DNA of 64,000 nucleotides, taken from Sedimentitalea nanhaiensis DSM 24252. Lineage in GTDB: Bacteria > Pseudomonadota > Alphaproteobacteria > Rhodobacterales > Rhodobacteraceae. The position numbers were made by a program, and so were the translations under genes. Shown in pieces: positions 8,499 to 19,022 of this stretch. The DNA is taken from assembly GCF_000473225.1 (NCBI RefSeq), contig NZ_KI421509.1, forward strand, positions 419,470-483,469, read 5' to 3'. Positions within the stretch are counted from its first letter, which is position 1, and every line of letters starts with the position of its first letter. The notes beneath the pieces were generated by a model that had not been told where the DNA came from, ran no database searches, and worked only from the letters and a program-made list of their open reading frames with translations.

Positions 8499-9553
8499 GC
8501 CCGGCCCCGGCGGGTCAGAAACAGCGGAATCAGCACCAGCAACAGCATCAGCCGTGCCACGTGGCAGGCGGCAACGAAGCCGGGGCTGGCCCCCATAGCG
8601 GCCCCCAGCGCGATCATCGTTTCCAGCCCGCCCGGGGCAAAAGCCGTCAACACATGCGCGGCGGGCATCTGCAGGGCGGCGGCGACCGGCAGGGCCGCGA
8701 GACAGGCCACCAGGACCGAAACCAGCGTGACGGCCAAACCGGCGGGCAGCGTGCCAAGCAGCTGAATACGGCCGATCCCGGCAAATCGCGTTCCAATCAG
8801 CGTACCCAAAACCAGAAAGGCAGGTGTCAGCATCGCCGAAGGGATCGCGCCGGGGGTCAGCTCGCTTGCGTGTCCAATGGCCGAAACCGTCATCGCCCCG
8901 AGCAGCAGGGGGGCCGGAAACCGAAATCGGCGAAACAACAGTCCGACAATGGCCGCCAATGCGGCCAGGACAAGCATCGTCGAAATTTCCATCGGCGCCC
9001 CGCCGCCCAGCGACATCTCGGTAAAATCGTATCCCATGGCGCGGGCGATAAAGGGCACCGAGACGGTCAGGAACAACAAGCGAATCGACTGCACTACGGT
9101 GATCCGTGCCACGTCGCCGTGCAAATCCATCGCCAGCCCCAGCACAAAGCTGAGGTGGCCGGGTGCCGAGGCCAGGCTGGCACTGCGTGAATCAAAGCCG
9201 AAACCACGCATCAGTACCAGCCGACACATCACCATCGTGACCACCAGCGCCACCGCCAGTACCAGAAAAGCCAGCGGCCAGCGCAGCAGCACAGCCCCGA
9301 CCTGACTGTCAAATCCGGCGCCGACACCAAGCCCCAGAATCACAAAGCAAATATCGCGCAAAGGATCGGCAACGCCCAGATGCCATCCACCCAGACCCGC
9401 CAGACTGACGGCAAGGGCCGGACCCAGCAAAACCCAGGCCGGCACGTTCAGCGCTTGCGCCAACGCTGCGCCGACCGCGCCGACTGCGACAGTCAAAAGC
9501 GTTGTCAACGCCGCGTTTGAACCGGCTGGGAAAAGCATGGCGGTGTTTAACAT
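8495..9553 (-). CDS. AbrB family membrane protein (ammonia-monooxygenase-regulator type)
   Basis: A 352-residue integral membrane protein with roughly ten hydrophobic segments in two similar halves, typical of the AbrB/AmoA-like family (Pfam AbrB). Landmarks are the repeated glycine-rich elements GVGAGFDSQVG and LIGTRFAGIG, plus SAPGHLSFVLGLA and FAPGGLETMIALG at matching places in the two halves. The family is widespread, of uncertain transport function, and unrelated to the DNA-binding AbrB of Bacillus. I chose the ATG at 9553; a longer frame would overlap the divergent gene at 9645. The stop shares a CTAG with the convergent Fur-family gene. Confidence 0.85.
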   Translation of the reverse strand: MLNTAMLFPAGSNAALTTLLTVAVGAVGAALAQALNVPAWVLLGPALAVSLAGLGGWHLGVADPLRDICFVILGLGVGAGFDSQVGAVLLRWPLAFLVLAVALVVTMVMCRLVLMRGFGFDSRSASLASAPGHLSFVLGLAMDLHGDVARITVVQSIRLLFLTVSVPFIARAMGYDFTEMSLGGGAPMEISTMLVLAALAAIVGLLFRRFRFPAPLLLGAMTVSAIGHASELTPGAIPSAMLTPAFLVLGTLIGTRFAGIGRIQLLGTLPAGLAVTLVSVLVACLAALPVAAALQMPAAHVLTAFAPGGLETMIALGAAMGASPGFVAACHVARLMLLLVLIPLFLTRRGRA

Positions 9554-9644
9554 GGCAATGGTGCCGCCACAATCGCCCCCCTTGCGATAGGGGCGAATTT
9601 CAGTCACAGCCGATAACAAAGCAACTTTCCGGAAAGAGGCGGCC

Positions 9645-10547
9645 ATGGATAACCTGCGCGGTGCGGCGTTGATGACTCTGGCGATGCTCGGTTTCGCGAT
9701 CGAGGACATGTTCGTCAAGCTGATGTCAGGTGCGCTTCCGACGTGGCAGATCATCGGGGTGCTGGGCCTGGGCGGGTCGCTGGTCTTTGCGGTGTTGACG
9801 CTGATGCGCGGCCAGCCGTTGTTTGTCCGTGCCTATCTGTCCGGGCCAATTCTGCTGCGCAGTCTGGGAGAGCTGGTCGGGACCATCGGCTTTGTCTCTG
9901 CTATCGTGTTGACGCCGATTTCGTCGGCTTCGGCGATCTTGCAGGCGACCCCGCTGGTGGTCACGCTGGGGGCGGCGCTGTTTCTGGGCGAGCCGGTTGG
10001 CTGGCGCCGGTGGAGCGCGATCCTGGTTGGATTTGTCGGTGTCATGCTGATCATCCGCCCAGGTCTGGACGCGTTTGATCCCTTGTCGTTGCTGGCAGTG
10101 CTGGGGGTGGTCGGTCTGGCCATCCGCGATCTTGCAACCCGCAGGATTCCTCCGGTGATTTCGTCGTTTCAGGTCAGTTTCCTGGCCTTTCTGACCTTGC
10201 TGCCTGCGGCGGGGCTGATGTCTCTGTTCAGCCCGCAAGAGATGGTCGTGCCGACGCTGCATCTGTGGGGGCTGACCGCAGGGGCGATCACGCTGGGGGT
10301 TGCGGCCTATTACGCCATCGTTGCGGCAATGCGCGTGGGCGACGTGTCCTTTGTTACCCCGTTTCGCTACAGTCGGCTGATCTTTGCCCTGATTGTTGGC
10401 GTGGTGGTTTTTGGCGAATCCCCGGACCTGCCGATGTTGATCGGCTCGGCCATCATCGTCGCTTCGGGCATCTACACGGTCCTGCGTGAACGTAAATACC
10501 GTACCGTGCCGCAACCGGGCCTTTCCCTGCAGTCAAGACAACGCTAA
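9645..10547 (+). CDS. DMT-superfamily transporter, EamA family
   Basis: A second EamA-type permease in the window, 300 residues and about ten predicted membrane helices. It contains the two-repeat pattern (first repeat ending near ATPLVVTLGAALFLGEPVG, second near PFRYSRLIFALIVGVVVFGE). The start ATG at 9645 follows a GGAAAGAGG ribosome binding site. It lies divergent from the AbrB-type gene with a 91-bp gap and only 35 bp before enolase, so it may share a transcript with eno. It is not a recent duplicate of the EamA gene at 3146; the sequences differ widely. The substrate is unknown. Confidence 0.9.
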   Translation: MDNLRGAALMTLAMLGFAIEDMFVKLMSGALPTWQIIGVLGLGGSLVFAVLTLMRGQPLFVRAYLSGPILLRSLGELVGTIGFVSAIVLTPISSASAILQATPLVVTLGAALFLGEPVGWRRWSAILVGFVGVMLIIRPGLDAFDPLSLLAVLGVVGLAIRDLATRRIPPVISSFQVSFLAFLTLLPAAGLMSLFSPQEMVVPTLHLWGLTAGAITLGVAAYYAIVAAMRVGDVSFVTPFRYSRLIFALIVGVVVFGESPDLPMLIGSAIIVASGIYTVLRERKYRTVPQPGLSLQSRQR

Positions 10548-10576
10548 AGACACGCCTGAACCAGCGTAAGGGATAG

Positions 10577-12223
<1,647 letters not shown>

Positions 12224-12229
12224 CGTGGA

Positions 12230-12679
12230 CTACAACCGGCGGCTCATCAGCATGTAGTCCTCCCGCGCCCGGAACCCCGCACGGGCATAGAGCTTCTGGG
12301 CCGAACCGTTGGTTCGGTTCACTTCCAGATGCAGCGCTTTGACACCCGCCTGCGCCAACGCCTTGGGCAGTGAAATCAGCGCCTCGGAGGCGATGCCGCG
12401 TTTGCGGATTGCGGGGCGCAGATATAGCTCGTCTATGAACCCGTCCATGCCGCCAAATTCCACTGACCAACCGAAAGTCACGATGATATAGCCCATCGGA
12501 GCCCGGGCAGGACCCAGCAGGTAGGCCGCACCATGGGGAATGCCCTCCAGCAACGGGGCCAGCCCGGCGCGGCGGGCTTCGTCAGATTGTTCGATGCCGA
12601 CCTCGGCGTGAAAGGCGGCGACCAATGCGGTCAGCCGATCCAGATCCGCCGGTTTGGCCAGATGCAATGCCGCGCTCAT
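12230..12679 (-). CDS. GNAT family N-acetyltransferase
   Basis: A 149-residue single-domain acetyltransferase using acetyl-CoA; the acceptor is unknown. The fold elements are visible: N-terminal segment LHLAKPADLDRLTALVAAFH, the central strand GGMDGFIDELYLRPAIRKRGIA (the R-K-R-G-I-A loop binds the pyrophosphate of CoA), then ALHLEVNRTNGSAQKLYARAGF, the typical GNAT C-terminus. The start ATG (12677-12679) overlaps the stop of the upstream nucleoside hydrolase gene in an ATGA, so the two are translationally coupled. It is intact, unlike the GNAT remnant next to it, and is on the opposite strand. Confidence 0.9.
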   Translation of the reverse strand: MSAALHLAKPADLDRLTALVAAFHAEVGIEQSDEARRAGLAPLLEGIPHGAAYLLGPARAPMGYIIVTFGWSVEFGGMDGFIDELYLRPAIRKRGIASEALISLPKALAQAGVKALHLEVNRTNGSAQKLYARAGFRAREDYMLMSRRL

Positions 12680-13617
12680 CGTCGGCCCAGCCGCTCGGTC
12701 AGCAAGTCGAAAAACCCATCTGAATCCATATCCCCGATGAACAGGGCATTGGGCACCCGGTCCGTGACGCCCCACCAGTCGGCCACGGTCATGCCCATGG
12801 TCAGCTCGGACGTGGTTTCGATTTCGACATTCACCCGGCGTCCGCTGAACAGATCCGGGCGGATCAGCCAGGCGGTCACGCAGGGATCGTGGAGCGGTGC
12901 GCCGTCGCTGCCGTATTTCTTGCGGTCGAACCGTTCGAAGAAGTCGGTCATCTGCGCCACCGCCATGCCGACCGGGGTGCCGAGGGCGCGAAAAGCGTCG
13001 TTTCGGGCTTTGGTCACAAGCGCCTTGTGGGTCACATCCAGCGGCATGACCGTAATGTCGATACCTGACTTAAAAACGATATCAGCGGCTTGGGGGTCGA
13101 CATAAATGTTGAATTCGGCGGTCGGGGTGATGTTGCCCACCTGAAAATAGGCCCCGCCCATCAACACGACGCCAGCCACACGGTCGACAATGTCGGGCGC
13201 TTTGACAAAGGCCATGGCGATGTTGGTCAGCGGCCCCAGCGGGCACAGGGTGACAGAACCGGGTGCCTGTTCACGCAGCGTGCGAATGATGAAATCGACC
13301 CCATGCTCGTGCTGCAGTGGCATGGTCGGATCGGGCAGGATCGGGCCGTTCAACCCGGTCTGGCCATGCACATGCTCGGCCGTTACCAGCGGGCGGCCCA
13401 ACGGGCGGTCACAACCTGCACAGACCGGCACATCCGGACGCCCGGCCAGTTCGCAAACGATGCGCGCGTTCCTGGCGGTCAGAGCCAGCGGCACATTTCC
13501 TGCAACTGCCGTGATGCCCACGACTTCGATCTCTTCGGGGCTGGCCAGGGCCAGCAGAATCGCCACCGCGTCGTCCTGTCCCGGATCTGTATCGATAATG
13601 ATCTTGCGTGCTGTCAT
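12676..13617 (-). CDS. Inosine/uridine-preferring nucleoside hydrolase
   Basis: Cleaves the N-glycosidic bond of ribonucleosides to base plus ribose, for nucleoside salvage in the cytoplasm. The 313-residue product has the Ca2+-binding N-terminal signature DTDPGQDDA, the AVAGNVPL segment, VVLMGGAYFQVGN, the EFNIYVDPQAA motif and HDPCVTAWL, where His-Asp complete the active site. The ATG at 13617 gives the usual start just before KIIIDTDPG; upstream in-frame sequence is Arg-rich and unlike the family. It heads a two-gene unit with the GNAT gene. Exact nucleoside preference cannot be read from sequence. Confidence 0.92.
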   Translation of the reverse strand: MTARKIIIDTDPGQDDAVAILLALASPEEIEVVGITAVAGNVPLALTARNARIVCELAGRPDVPVCAGCDRPLGRPLVTAEHVHGQTGLNGPILPDPTMPLQHEHGVDFIIRTLREQAPGSVTLCPLGPLTNIAMAFVKAPDIVDRVAGVVLMGGAYFQVGNITPTAEFNIYVDPQAADIVFKSGIDITVMPLDVTHKALVTKARNDAFRALGTPVGMAVAQMTDFFERFDRKKYGSDGAPLHDPCVTAWLIRPDLFSGRRVNVEIETTSELTMGMTVADWWGVTDRVPNALFIGDMDSDGFFDLLTERLGRR

Positions 13618-13718
13618 GCCGAGTCTCGTTGAGTTGCGAGCGCGGACAGTCGCAATCCCGGTCAGGATTGTCCAGAAGCCGATTGCGTGGCAGCGCAGCT
13701 TCGCCCATGGTGCCGCCG

Positions 13719-14615
13719 ATGCGCAAACCCGTCTATATTCACGCCGGCGCCCACCGCACGGGGACCAGTTCGTTTCAATTGTGCCTGTCGGAAAATCGCC
13801 CCGTGCTGCACCGGCAGGGGCTGGACGTGGTCTATCCCGGACGCGATGGGGTGCCGGGCGGAAATCTGCGGCTGTCGCTGCCGCGTCCACGGCATGGAGA
13901 AAAGCGCGTGCCGGAATTTGCCGCAGGGCTGCGCCGGGTATTGCAGGCGCAGCTGTCGGATCGGGCGCGGGGTCTGATCCTGTCAGAAGAGAACATTCCC
14001 GGTCCGATGCGGCATTTTTATGACGGTCGTTTCTTTCCCGCGGCTGGCAAGCGGTTTCGCAGCCTCGGGGCCGCGTTGGGCGCGCCGCCCACGCGGATGA
14101 TCTATGTGGTGCGGTCCTATGCTGATCTTTACCTGTCCGCTTATCGCAAGCGGGCCGAGGACAACCCGGTGCCGGATTTCACCGACCTGGTGCCCCATTT
14201 TCTTGCCATGGACCGGGGCTGGCCGGATCTGTTGGCCGAGATGCGCGATGAATTGCGGCCCAGCCAGCTGATTGTACTGGCCTATGAGCATCGTGGGGAC
14301 AGCCGCAGCCTGTTGCGCCACCTTGTGCCGGATCTGGAAAACGTGGCGCTGAGCGAGCCAGGGACCGCCATGAATCTCAGCGCGACGGATGCGGCGCTGA
14401 TCGCATTGCAGGCACGCTACCGGACGGGTCAGACCCTGTCGCGCCCGGCGTGGCAGGCGGTTCTCAAGCAATATGCCCCGGACACCGCGCAGCGCGGGTT
14501 CGCCGCGTTCAACACGCAGGATCGCGCAGCGTTGCATGCCCGCTACCAACAGGATCTGGCGCGGTTGGCCGAAATGCCGGGGATCAGTCTGATGTTGCCC
14601 GCTCGTCCCGTTTGA
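13719..14615 (+). CDS. Sulfotransferase-like P-loop protein
   Basis: A 298-residue protein resembling PAPS-dependent sulfotransferases. Evidence is the 5'-phosphosulfate loop HAGAHRTGTSSFQ near the N-terminus (residues ~8-20) and a 3'-phosphate-binding stretch VVRSYADLYLSAYRK about 120 residues later, with Arg and Ser in the expected spacing. The acceptor (glycan, lipid or small molecule) is unknown. No signal peptide or membrane segment is seen. A second ATG 12 nt upstream is possible. Its last 32 bp overlap the 3' end of the convergent mazG. It sits alone, and no PAPS synthesis gene is in the window. Confidence 0.75.
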   Translation: MRKPVYIHAGAHRTGTSSFQLCLSENRPVLHRQGLDVVYPGRDGVPGGNLRLSLPRPRHGEKRVPEFAAGLRRVLQAQLSDRARGLILSEENIPGPMRHFYDGRFFPAAGKRFRSLGAALGAPPTRMIYVVRSYADLYLSAYRKRAEDNPVPDFTDLVPHFLAMDRGWPDLLAEMRDELRPSQLIVLAYEHRGDSRSLLRHLVPDLENVALSEPGTAMNLSATDAALIALQARYRTGQTLSRPAWQAVLKQYAPDTAQRGFAAFNTQDRAALHARYQQDLARLAEMPGISLMLPARPV

Positions 14616-15423
14616 CCGCGTCCCAGAGGGCGTCCATTTCGGCCAGATCGCTGTCTTGCGGGGTTTTACCCTGAGCGGCGAGCCGGGCCTCGACCCCCTG
14701 GAACCGGCGGATGAACTTTGCATTGGCACGGCGCAGCGCGGCTTCGGGTTCGATCTGCAGATGCCGGGCAAGGTTGGCGACTACGAACAGAAGATCGCCG
14801 AATTCCTCTTCGACCTGATCCTGGTCCATGCGGTCGCGGGCCTCGACCAGTTCGGCGGTTTCCTCGGCGATCTTGTCCAGCACATGGCTGGCGTCGGGCC
14901 AGTCGAACCCGACCCGGGCGGCGCGTTTCTGCAGCTTGTAGGCGCGCAGCAGTGCGGGGAGGCCGACGGCGACGCCGTCCAGTGTGCCGGGCTGAGCTTT
15001 GTCCGCGCGCTCTGCCGCCTTGATCGCCTCCCAGTCGGCGGTCTGTTGTTCTGCGGATTTGTCGCGCGGATCGTTGCCAAACACATGCGGGTGGCGCGCC
15101 ACCATCTTGTCGGAAATACTGTGCACCACCGATTGAAAGCTGAAATGTCCGGCCTCTTCGCCCATTTGGGTGTGATAGACCGTCTGCAACAACAGATCGC
15201 CCAACTCGCCTTGCAGTTCGTTCCACGCCGAGCGGTCGATGGCATCGGCCACTTCGTATGCCTCTTCGATCGTATAGGGCGCGATACTGGAAAAATCCTG
15301 CTCGATGTCCCAGGGACAGCCCGTTTCGCGGTCGCGCAGGCGGCGCATGATTTCCAGCAACCGCTCTATTCCGGCATCGGGATCGTGGATCAGTGTGTCT
15401 TGAATCGTGGTATCATCTGGCAT
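14584..15423 (-). CDS. mazG: Nucleoside triphosphate pyrophosphohydrolase MazG
   Basis: Hydrolyses (d)NTPs to (d)NMP and PPi, a housekeeping function that also tempers ppGpp signalling in E. coli. The 279-residue product has two MazG domains. The first starts with the hallmark RLRDRETGCPWDIEQ and carries EEAYEVADAI and GELGDLLLQTVYH (Glu-rich Mg2+ sites). The second starts near KIAEETAELVEA and has EEEFGDLLFVVANLARHL. The ATG at 15423 gives the usual short leader; the longer frame begins with unrelated Arg-rich sequence. Its 3' end overlaps the sulfotransferase-like gene on the other strand by 32 bp. Confidence 0.95.
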   Translation of the reverse strand: MPDDTTIQDTLIHDPDAGIERLLEIMRRLRDRETGCPWDIEQDFSSIAPYTIEEAYEVADAIDRSAWNELQGELGDLLLQTVYHTQMGEEAGHFSFQSVVHSISDKMVARHPHVFGNDPRDKSAEQQTADWEAIKAAERADKAQPGTLDGVAVGLPALLRAYKLQKRAARVGFDWPDASHVLDKIAEETAELVEARDRMDQDQVEEEFGDLLFVVANLARHLQIEPEAALRRANAKFIRRFQGVEARLAAQGKTPQDSDLAEMDALWDAVKRDERATSD

Positions 15424-15485
15424 TGCGGCGGCCCTGTTTCCTGTGTCAGATGCATCATCCATTGCCTGACCTCGGAGTCCAGCCC

Positions 15486-16655
15486 ATGCCTGTCGTGAAC
15501 CGCATCGCCGAATTTTCCGCCGACATGACCGCATGGCGCCGACATCTGCATACTATTCCCGAACTGTCCTTTGACTGTCCGAAAACCGCTGGCTTCATCG
15601 CCGAGCGCCTGCGTGAATTCGGAGTCGATGCGTTGCACGAAGGCATCGCGCAGACCGGGATCGTGGCGATCATCCAGGGTCAGGGCGAAGGGCCGACAAT
15701 CGGTCTGCGGGCCGATTTCGACGCCTTGCCAATCACCGAAGATACCGGATTGGACTATGCCAGCCTCCATCCCGGCAAAATGCACGCCTGTGGGCATGAC
15801 GGACACACAACGATGCTGTTGGGGGCTGCACGCTACCTGGCCGAGACGCGCAATTTTGCCGGGCGTGTAGCGTTGATCTTTCAACCTGCCGAGGAGGCCG
15901 GCGGTGGCGCCGGCGTTATGGTGGACGAGGGCATAATGGACCGTTTCAACATCAGCCAGGTCTATGCGCTGCACAATGCGCCGGGTTTCGATGCAGGCGC
16001 GTTTTATACCAATCCGGGACCGCTGATGGCTGCGGTCGATACGTTCCACGTCCATATCCAGGGCGTTGGCGGACATGGCGCGATGCCCCACGAATCCCGC
16101 GACCCTGTAATGGCGGCCTGTGGCATCGCGATGGCGATTCAGACCATTGTCAGCCGCAACCATTATGCGCTGGACGATCTGGTGGTGTCAGTGACCCAGA
16201 TTCACACCGGCACGGTGGACAACGTGATCCCTGACAAAGCCTATCTGAACGGGACTGTGCGCACCTTTGATCCGCGAGTCCAACAGATGGTGATGGAGCG
16301 TATGCAAGCCATCGTCGATGGGCAGGCGGCGAGCTACGGCGTGCAGGCCAGGCTCGACTATGAGATCGGCTATCCTGCCACCGTGAACGACGCGAAAAAA
16401 GCCACCTTCGCGGCAGGGGTCGCTGGCGAGGTGGCTGGCGAGAACCGGGTCGTGGCCGAGGCCGGGCGCGAAATGGGGGCCGAGGATTTCGCCTATATGT
16501 TGCAGGCCCGCCCCGGTGCCTATCTGTTCCTGGGGCAGGGCGAGGGGGCAGGGTTGCATCATCCGAAATACAATTTCAACGATGAGGTGGCGCCGGTTGG
16601 CGCTTCGTTCTTTGCCCGGCTCGTCGAGCGGGCACAGCCCCTGGCGGCAAAATAG
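15486..16655 (+). CDS. M20-family amidohydrolase (hippurate hydrolase type)
   Basis: Metal-dependent amidohydrolase of the M20D group that removes acyl or other groups from amino acids (hippurate, N-acyl or indole-acetyl amino acid hydrolases). The 389-residue protein shows WRRHLHTIPELSFD near the start, the metal-site motif ACGHDGHTTMLLGAA with its Cys and two His, FQPAEEAGGGAGVMVDEG (catalytic Glu pair), the dimerisation domain near VGGHGAMPH, and C-terminal MGAEDFAYM. It lies 9 bp before the first ureohydrolase gene and is presumably co-transcribed with the two agmatinase-like genes. The substrate may therefore be a guanidino or amidino amino-acid derivative (inference). Confidence 0.9.
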   Translation: MPVVNRIAEFSADMTAWRRHLHTIPELSFDCPKTAGFIAERLREFGVDALHEGIAQTGIVAIIQGQGEGPTIGLRADFDALPITEDTGLDYASLHPGKMHACGHDGHTTMLLGAARYLAETRNFAGRVALIFQPAEEAGGGAGVMVDEGIMDRFNISQVYALHNAPGFDAGAFYTNPGPLMAAVDTFHVHIQGVGGHGAMPHESRDPVMAACGIAMAIQTIVSRNHYALDDLVVSVTQIHTGTVDNVIPDKAYLNGTVRTFDPRVQQMVMERMQAIVDGQAASYGVQARLDYEIGYPATVNDAKKATFAAGVAGEVAGENRVVAEAGREMGAEDFAYMLQARPGAYLFLGQGEGAGLHHPKYNFNDEVAPVGASFFARLVERAQPLAAK

Positions 16656-16664
16656 GAGACTGGC

Positions 16665-17627
16665 GTGGCACTTGAAGACGCAAAGACCCAGATCGACATG
16701 GCCTTTACGCGCAAAGATCTGCGCGGGCCGTCCTTTGAGTTGACCTTTGGTGGCGCGCTGTCGTTTCTGCGCCGACGCTATTCCAAGGATCTGACCGGGG
16801 TCGATATCGCTGTCACGGGGGTGCCGTTCGATCAGGCGGTCACCAACCGCCCCGGCACCCGGCTGGGACCGCGGGCGATCCGCGAGGCCAGCGCCTTGCA
16901 GGCTCCCGATGCGCCCTATGGCTGGCCTTATGACGTGCTGAGCGATCTGGCGATTGTCGATTATGGCGACCTGGCGTTCGATTATGCCGACGTGCCGTCC
17001 TTTCCGGGGCTGCTGACGGACCACATTCGCGGCATCCTGGGGGCAGGGGCGGCGTCGGTCGTGCTGGGCGGGGATCACTATATCAGCTTCCCGATCCTCA
17101 AGGCGTATGCCGAGAAATTCGGGCCGATCTCGCTGTTGCAGTTCGACGCGCATACCGACACCTGGGTCGATGACGACATGGAGCGGGTGGATCATGGCAC
17201 GATGTTTTACAAAGCCGTCAAATCCGGCATCGTCGACCCGGCCCGTTCGGTTCAGGTGGGTATCCGCACCACCAATGCCGATACGCTGGGGGTCAACATT
17301 ATCGACGCGCGCGAGGTGCACGAGACCGGACCCAAGGCCGTGGCGGACAAGATCAAATCGATTCTGGGCGACCATCCGACCTATCTGACCTTTGACATCG
17401 ACGGGCTCGATCCGGCCTATGCACCCGGCACCGGGACGCCGGTCTGGGGCGGTCTGACCAGTGCGCAGGCGGCGGCGATACTGCGCGGCATTGCCGGTAT
17501 CGACATCAAGGGGGGGGACGTGGTCGAGGTCAGCCCGCCGTTTGACACCACCGGTGCCACGGCTATTGCGGGGGCGCATGTGGCCACCGAAATCCTGTGC
17601 CTGCTGGGATGGAATAAACTGACATGA
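16665..17627 (+). CDS. speB: Ureohydrolase, agmatinase family (first of a tandem pair)
   Basis: A 320-residue binuclear Mn2+ enzyme of the arginase/agmatinase family that releases urea from a guanidino compound. Predicted metal ligands are H138 (GGDHYIS), D161, H163 and D165 (DAHTDT), and D244 and D246 (DIDGLD). The first motif has Tyr after His where most relatives have Ser. The gene starts with GTG at 16665, justified by AGGAGAC 5 nt upstream. The stop overlaps the ATG of the second family member by 4 nt. Agmatine to putrescine is the default guess; guanidinobutyrate or guanidinopropionate are equally possible. Confidence 0.88.
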   Translation: MALEDAKTQIDMAFTRKDLRGPSFELTFGGALSFLRRRYSKDLTGVDIAVTGVPFDQAVTNRPGTRLGPRAIREASALQAPDAPYGWPYDVLSDLAIVDYGDLAFDYADVPSFPGLLTDHIRGILGAGAASVVLGGDHYISFPILKAYAEKFGPISLLQFDAHTDTWVDDDMERVDHGTMFYKAVKSGIVDPARSVQVGIRTTNADTLGVNIIDAREVHETGPKAVADKIKSILGDHPTYLTFDIDGLDPAYAPGTGTPVWGGLTSAQAAAILRGIAGIDIKGGDVVEVSPPFDTTGATAIAGAHVATEILCLLGWNKLT

Positions 17628-18571
17628 GCGACTTTAACCAACCGATCAGCGGTAACGATCTTGCGCGGTTTTCCGGACCCGACACCTTTATGCGCCTGCC
17701 GCCCGCCAATGCGCTGGACGGGCTGGATGTGGCGGTTCTGGGTGTGCCGATGGACATCGGGACCTCGTGGCGGTCGGGGGCCAGATTCGGCCCCAAGCAG
17801 ATTCGCGCCGAAAGCGCGATGATCCGGCCCTATAACATGGCGACGGGGGCGGCGCCGTTTGATGCGTTGCAGGTGGCCGATATTGGCGATCTGGCCATCA
17901 ACACGTTTTCGCTTTCTGACAGTATACGCATTATATCAGATAGTTACGATGCGATCCTGACCAATGACGTGATCCCGCTGGCCATGGGCGGGGACCATTC
18001 GATCACGCTGCCGATCCTGCGTGCGATTGCGCGCAAACACGGCCCCGTCGCGCTGGTGCATGTGGATGCCCATGCCGATGTGAACGACGAGATGTTCGGC
18101 GAAAAGGAAACCCATGGCACCGTCTTTCGCCGCGCCTATGAAGAAGGGCTGATCCTGCCCGACAAAACCTATCAGATCGGCATTCGCGGCACCGGATACG
18201 GTGCGGATGACTTTTCCGAAGCGCAGGGCTGGGGGTTTCAGCAATTCCCGGCGCACGAACTTTGGAACAGTTCTCTGGCACGGATGGGTGCAGAGATTCG
18301 CCGCGACATCGGCGACAGGCCGACCTATGTGAGCTATGATATCGACAGCCTCGATCCAGCCTTTGCTCCGGGGACCGGCACCCCCGAGATCGGAGGACTG
18401 ACGACGCCTCAGGCGCTGGACCTGATCCGCGCGCTGAAAGGGGCCAATATCGTCGGCTGCGATCTGGTCGAGGTGTCGCCGCCCTATGATCCATCGGGAA
18501 ATACGGCGCTGACGGGGGCGAACCTGTTGTACGAATTGCTCTGTGTGCTGCCGGGCGTCGGGCAACGCTGA
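17624..18571 (+). CDS. Ureohydrolase, agmatinase/guanidinobutyrase family (second of the pair)
   Basis: A 315-residue paralog-family enzyme translationally coupled (ATGA) to the preceding ureohydrolase. Metal ligands are complete: H125 (GGDHSIT), D148, H150 and D152 (DAHADV), D239 and D241 (DIDSLD). The N-terminal GVPMDIGTSWRSGARFGPKQIR resembles the branch that includes guanidinobutyrase and guanidinopropionase of Pseudomonas. That hints at a substrate different from its neighbour (inference). The two proteins are only distantly alike, so this is not a recent duplication. It is the last gene of the presumed M20 / ureohydrolase / ureohydrolase operon. Confidence 0.88.
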   Translation: MSDFNQPISGNDLARFSGPDTFMRLPPANALDGLDVAVLGVPMDIGTSWRSGARFGPKQIRAESAMIRPYNMATGAAPFDALQVADIGDLAINTFSLSDSIRIISDSYDAILTNDVIPLAMGGDHSITLPILRAIARKHGPVALVHVDAHADVNDEMFGEKETHGTVFRRAYEEGLILPDKTYQIGIRGTGYGADDFSEAQGWGFQQFPAHELWNSSLARMGAEIRRDIGDRPTYVSYDIDSLDPAFAPGTGTPEIGGLTTPQALDLIRALKGANIVGCDLVEVSPPYDPSGNTALTGANLLYELLCVLPGVGQR

Positions 18572-18608
18572 TGGGCGATCATCGGCTCAGAGAGGGCGAG
18601 GTCGGGAT

Positions 18609-19022
18609 TTGGGAAAGCTGAGGGTGGCGCTGTGGGTCGTTCTGGCCGTTGTCGCGGTCCTCTTGGGCTATGTGCGTCTCGCCCCCAGCGACCCGGAGAC
18701 ATGGCATGTCATGCCGCAGACAAGTGGCGACAAGGATTTTGGCAACGGTGTCATCCGGGTGGTTTCGGGGGCGCCGGACGGGTTGGAACGGCTGGATGGG
18801 ATCGTCATGCAATCGCCGCGCACCACTCGGCTGGCCGGTTCGACCGGGGCCGGGATGCTGACCTATGTCACCCGCTCGGCGCTTTTCGGGTTCCCGGATT
18901 ACACCACGGTGCAGCAGGATGCCGAGACCGTGACGATCTATGCCCGTGCCCGGTTCGGCAGGTCAGATATGGGAGTGAACCGCGACCGTGTTCAGGGTTG
19001 GATCGACGCTTTGCAGCCGTGA
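18609..19022 (+). CDS. DUF1499 family membrane-anchored protein
   Basis: A 137-residue protein with one N-terminal hydrophobic helix (VALWVVLAVVAVLLGYVRLA), followed by a periplasmic domain matching DUF1499. Conserved spots are the LERLDGIVMQSPRTTRLAGS stretch, TYVTRSALFGFPDYTTV and SRFG-like ARARFGRSDMGVNRDRV. The function of DUF1499 is not known. I suggest a TTG start at 18609; a GTG five codons later is possible, and no ATG in frame gives a sensible N-terminus. It lies 37 bp after the second ureohydrolase. Its last 60 bp overlap a small gene on the minus strand. Confidence 0.7.
   Translation: MGKLRVALWVVLAVVAVLLGYVRLAPSDPETWHVMPQTSGDKDFGNGVIRVVSGAPDGLERLDGIVMQSPRTTRLAGSTGAGMLTYVTRSALFGFPDYTTVQQDAETVTIYARARFGRSDMGVNRDRVQGWIDALQP

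Noticed and set aside
15486-18571. Guanidine-degradation operon (guanidine hydrolase type)
   Set aside because: No nickel-chaperone, guanidine carboxylase or guanidine exporter genes and no guanidine riboswitch in the leader; ordinary ureohydrolases are the safer call.
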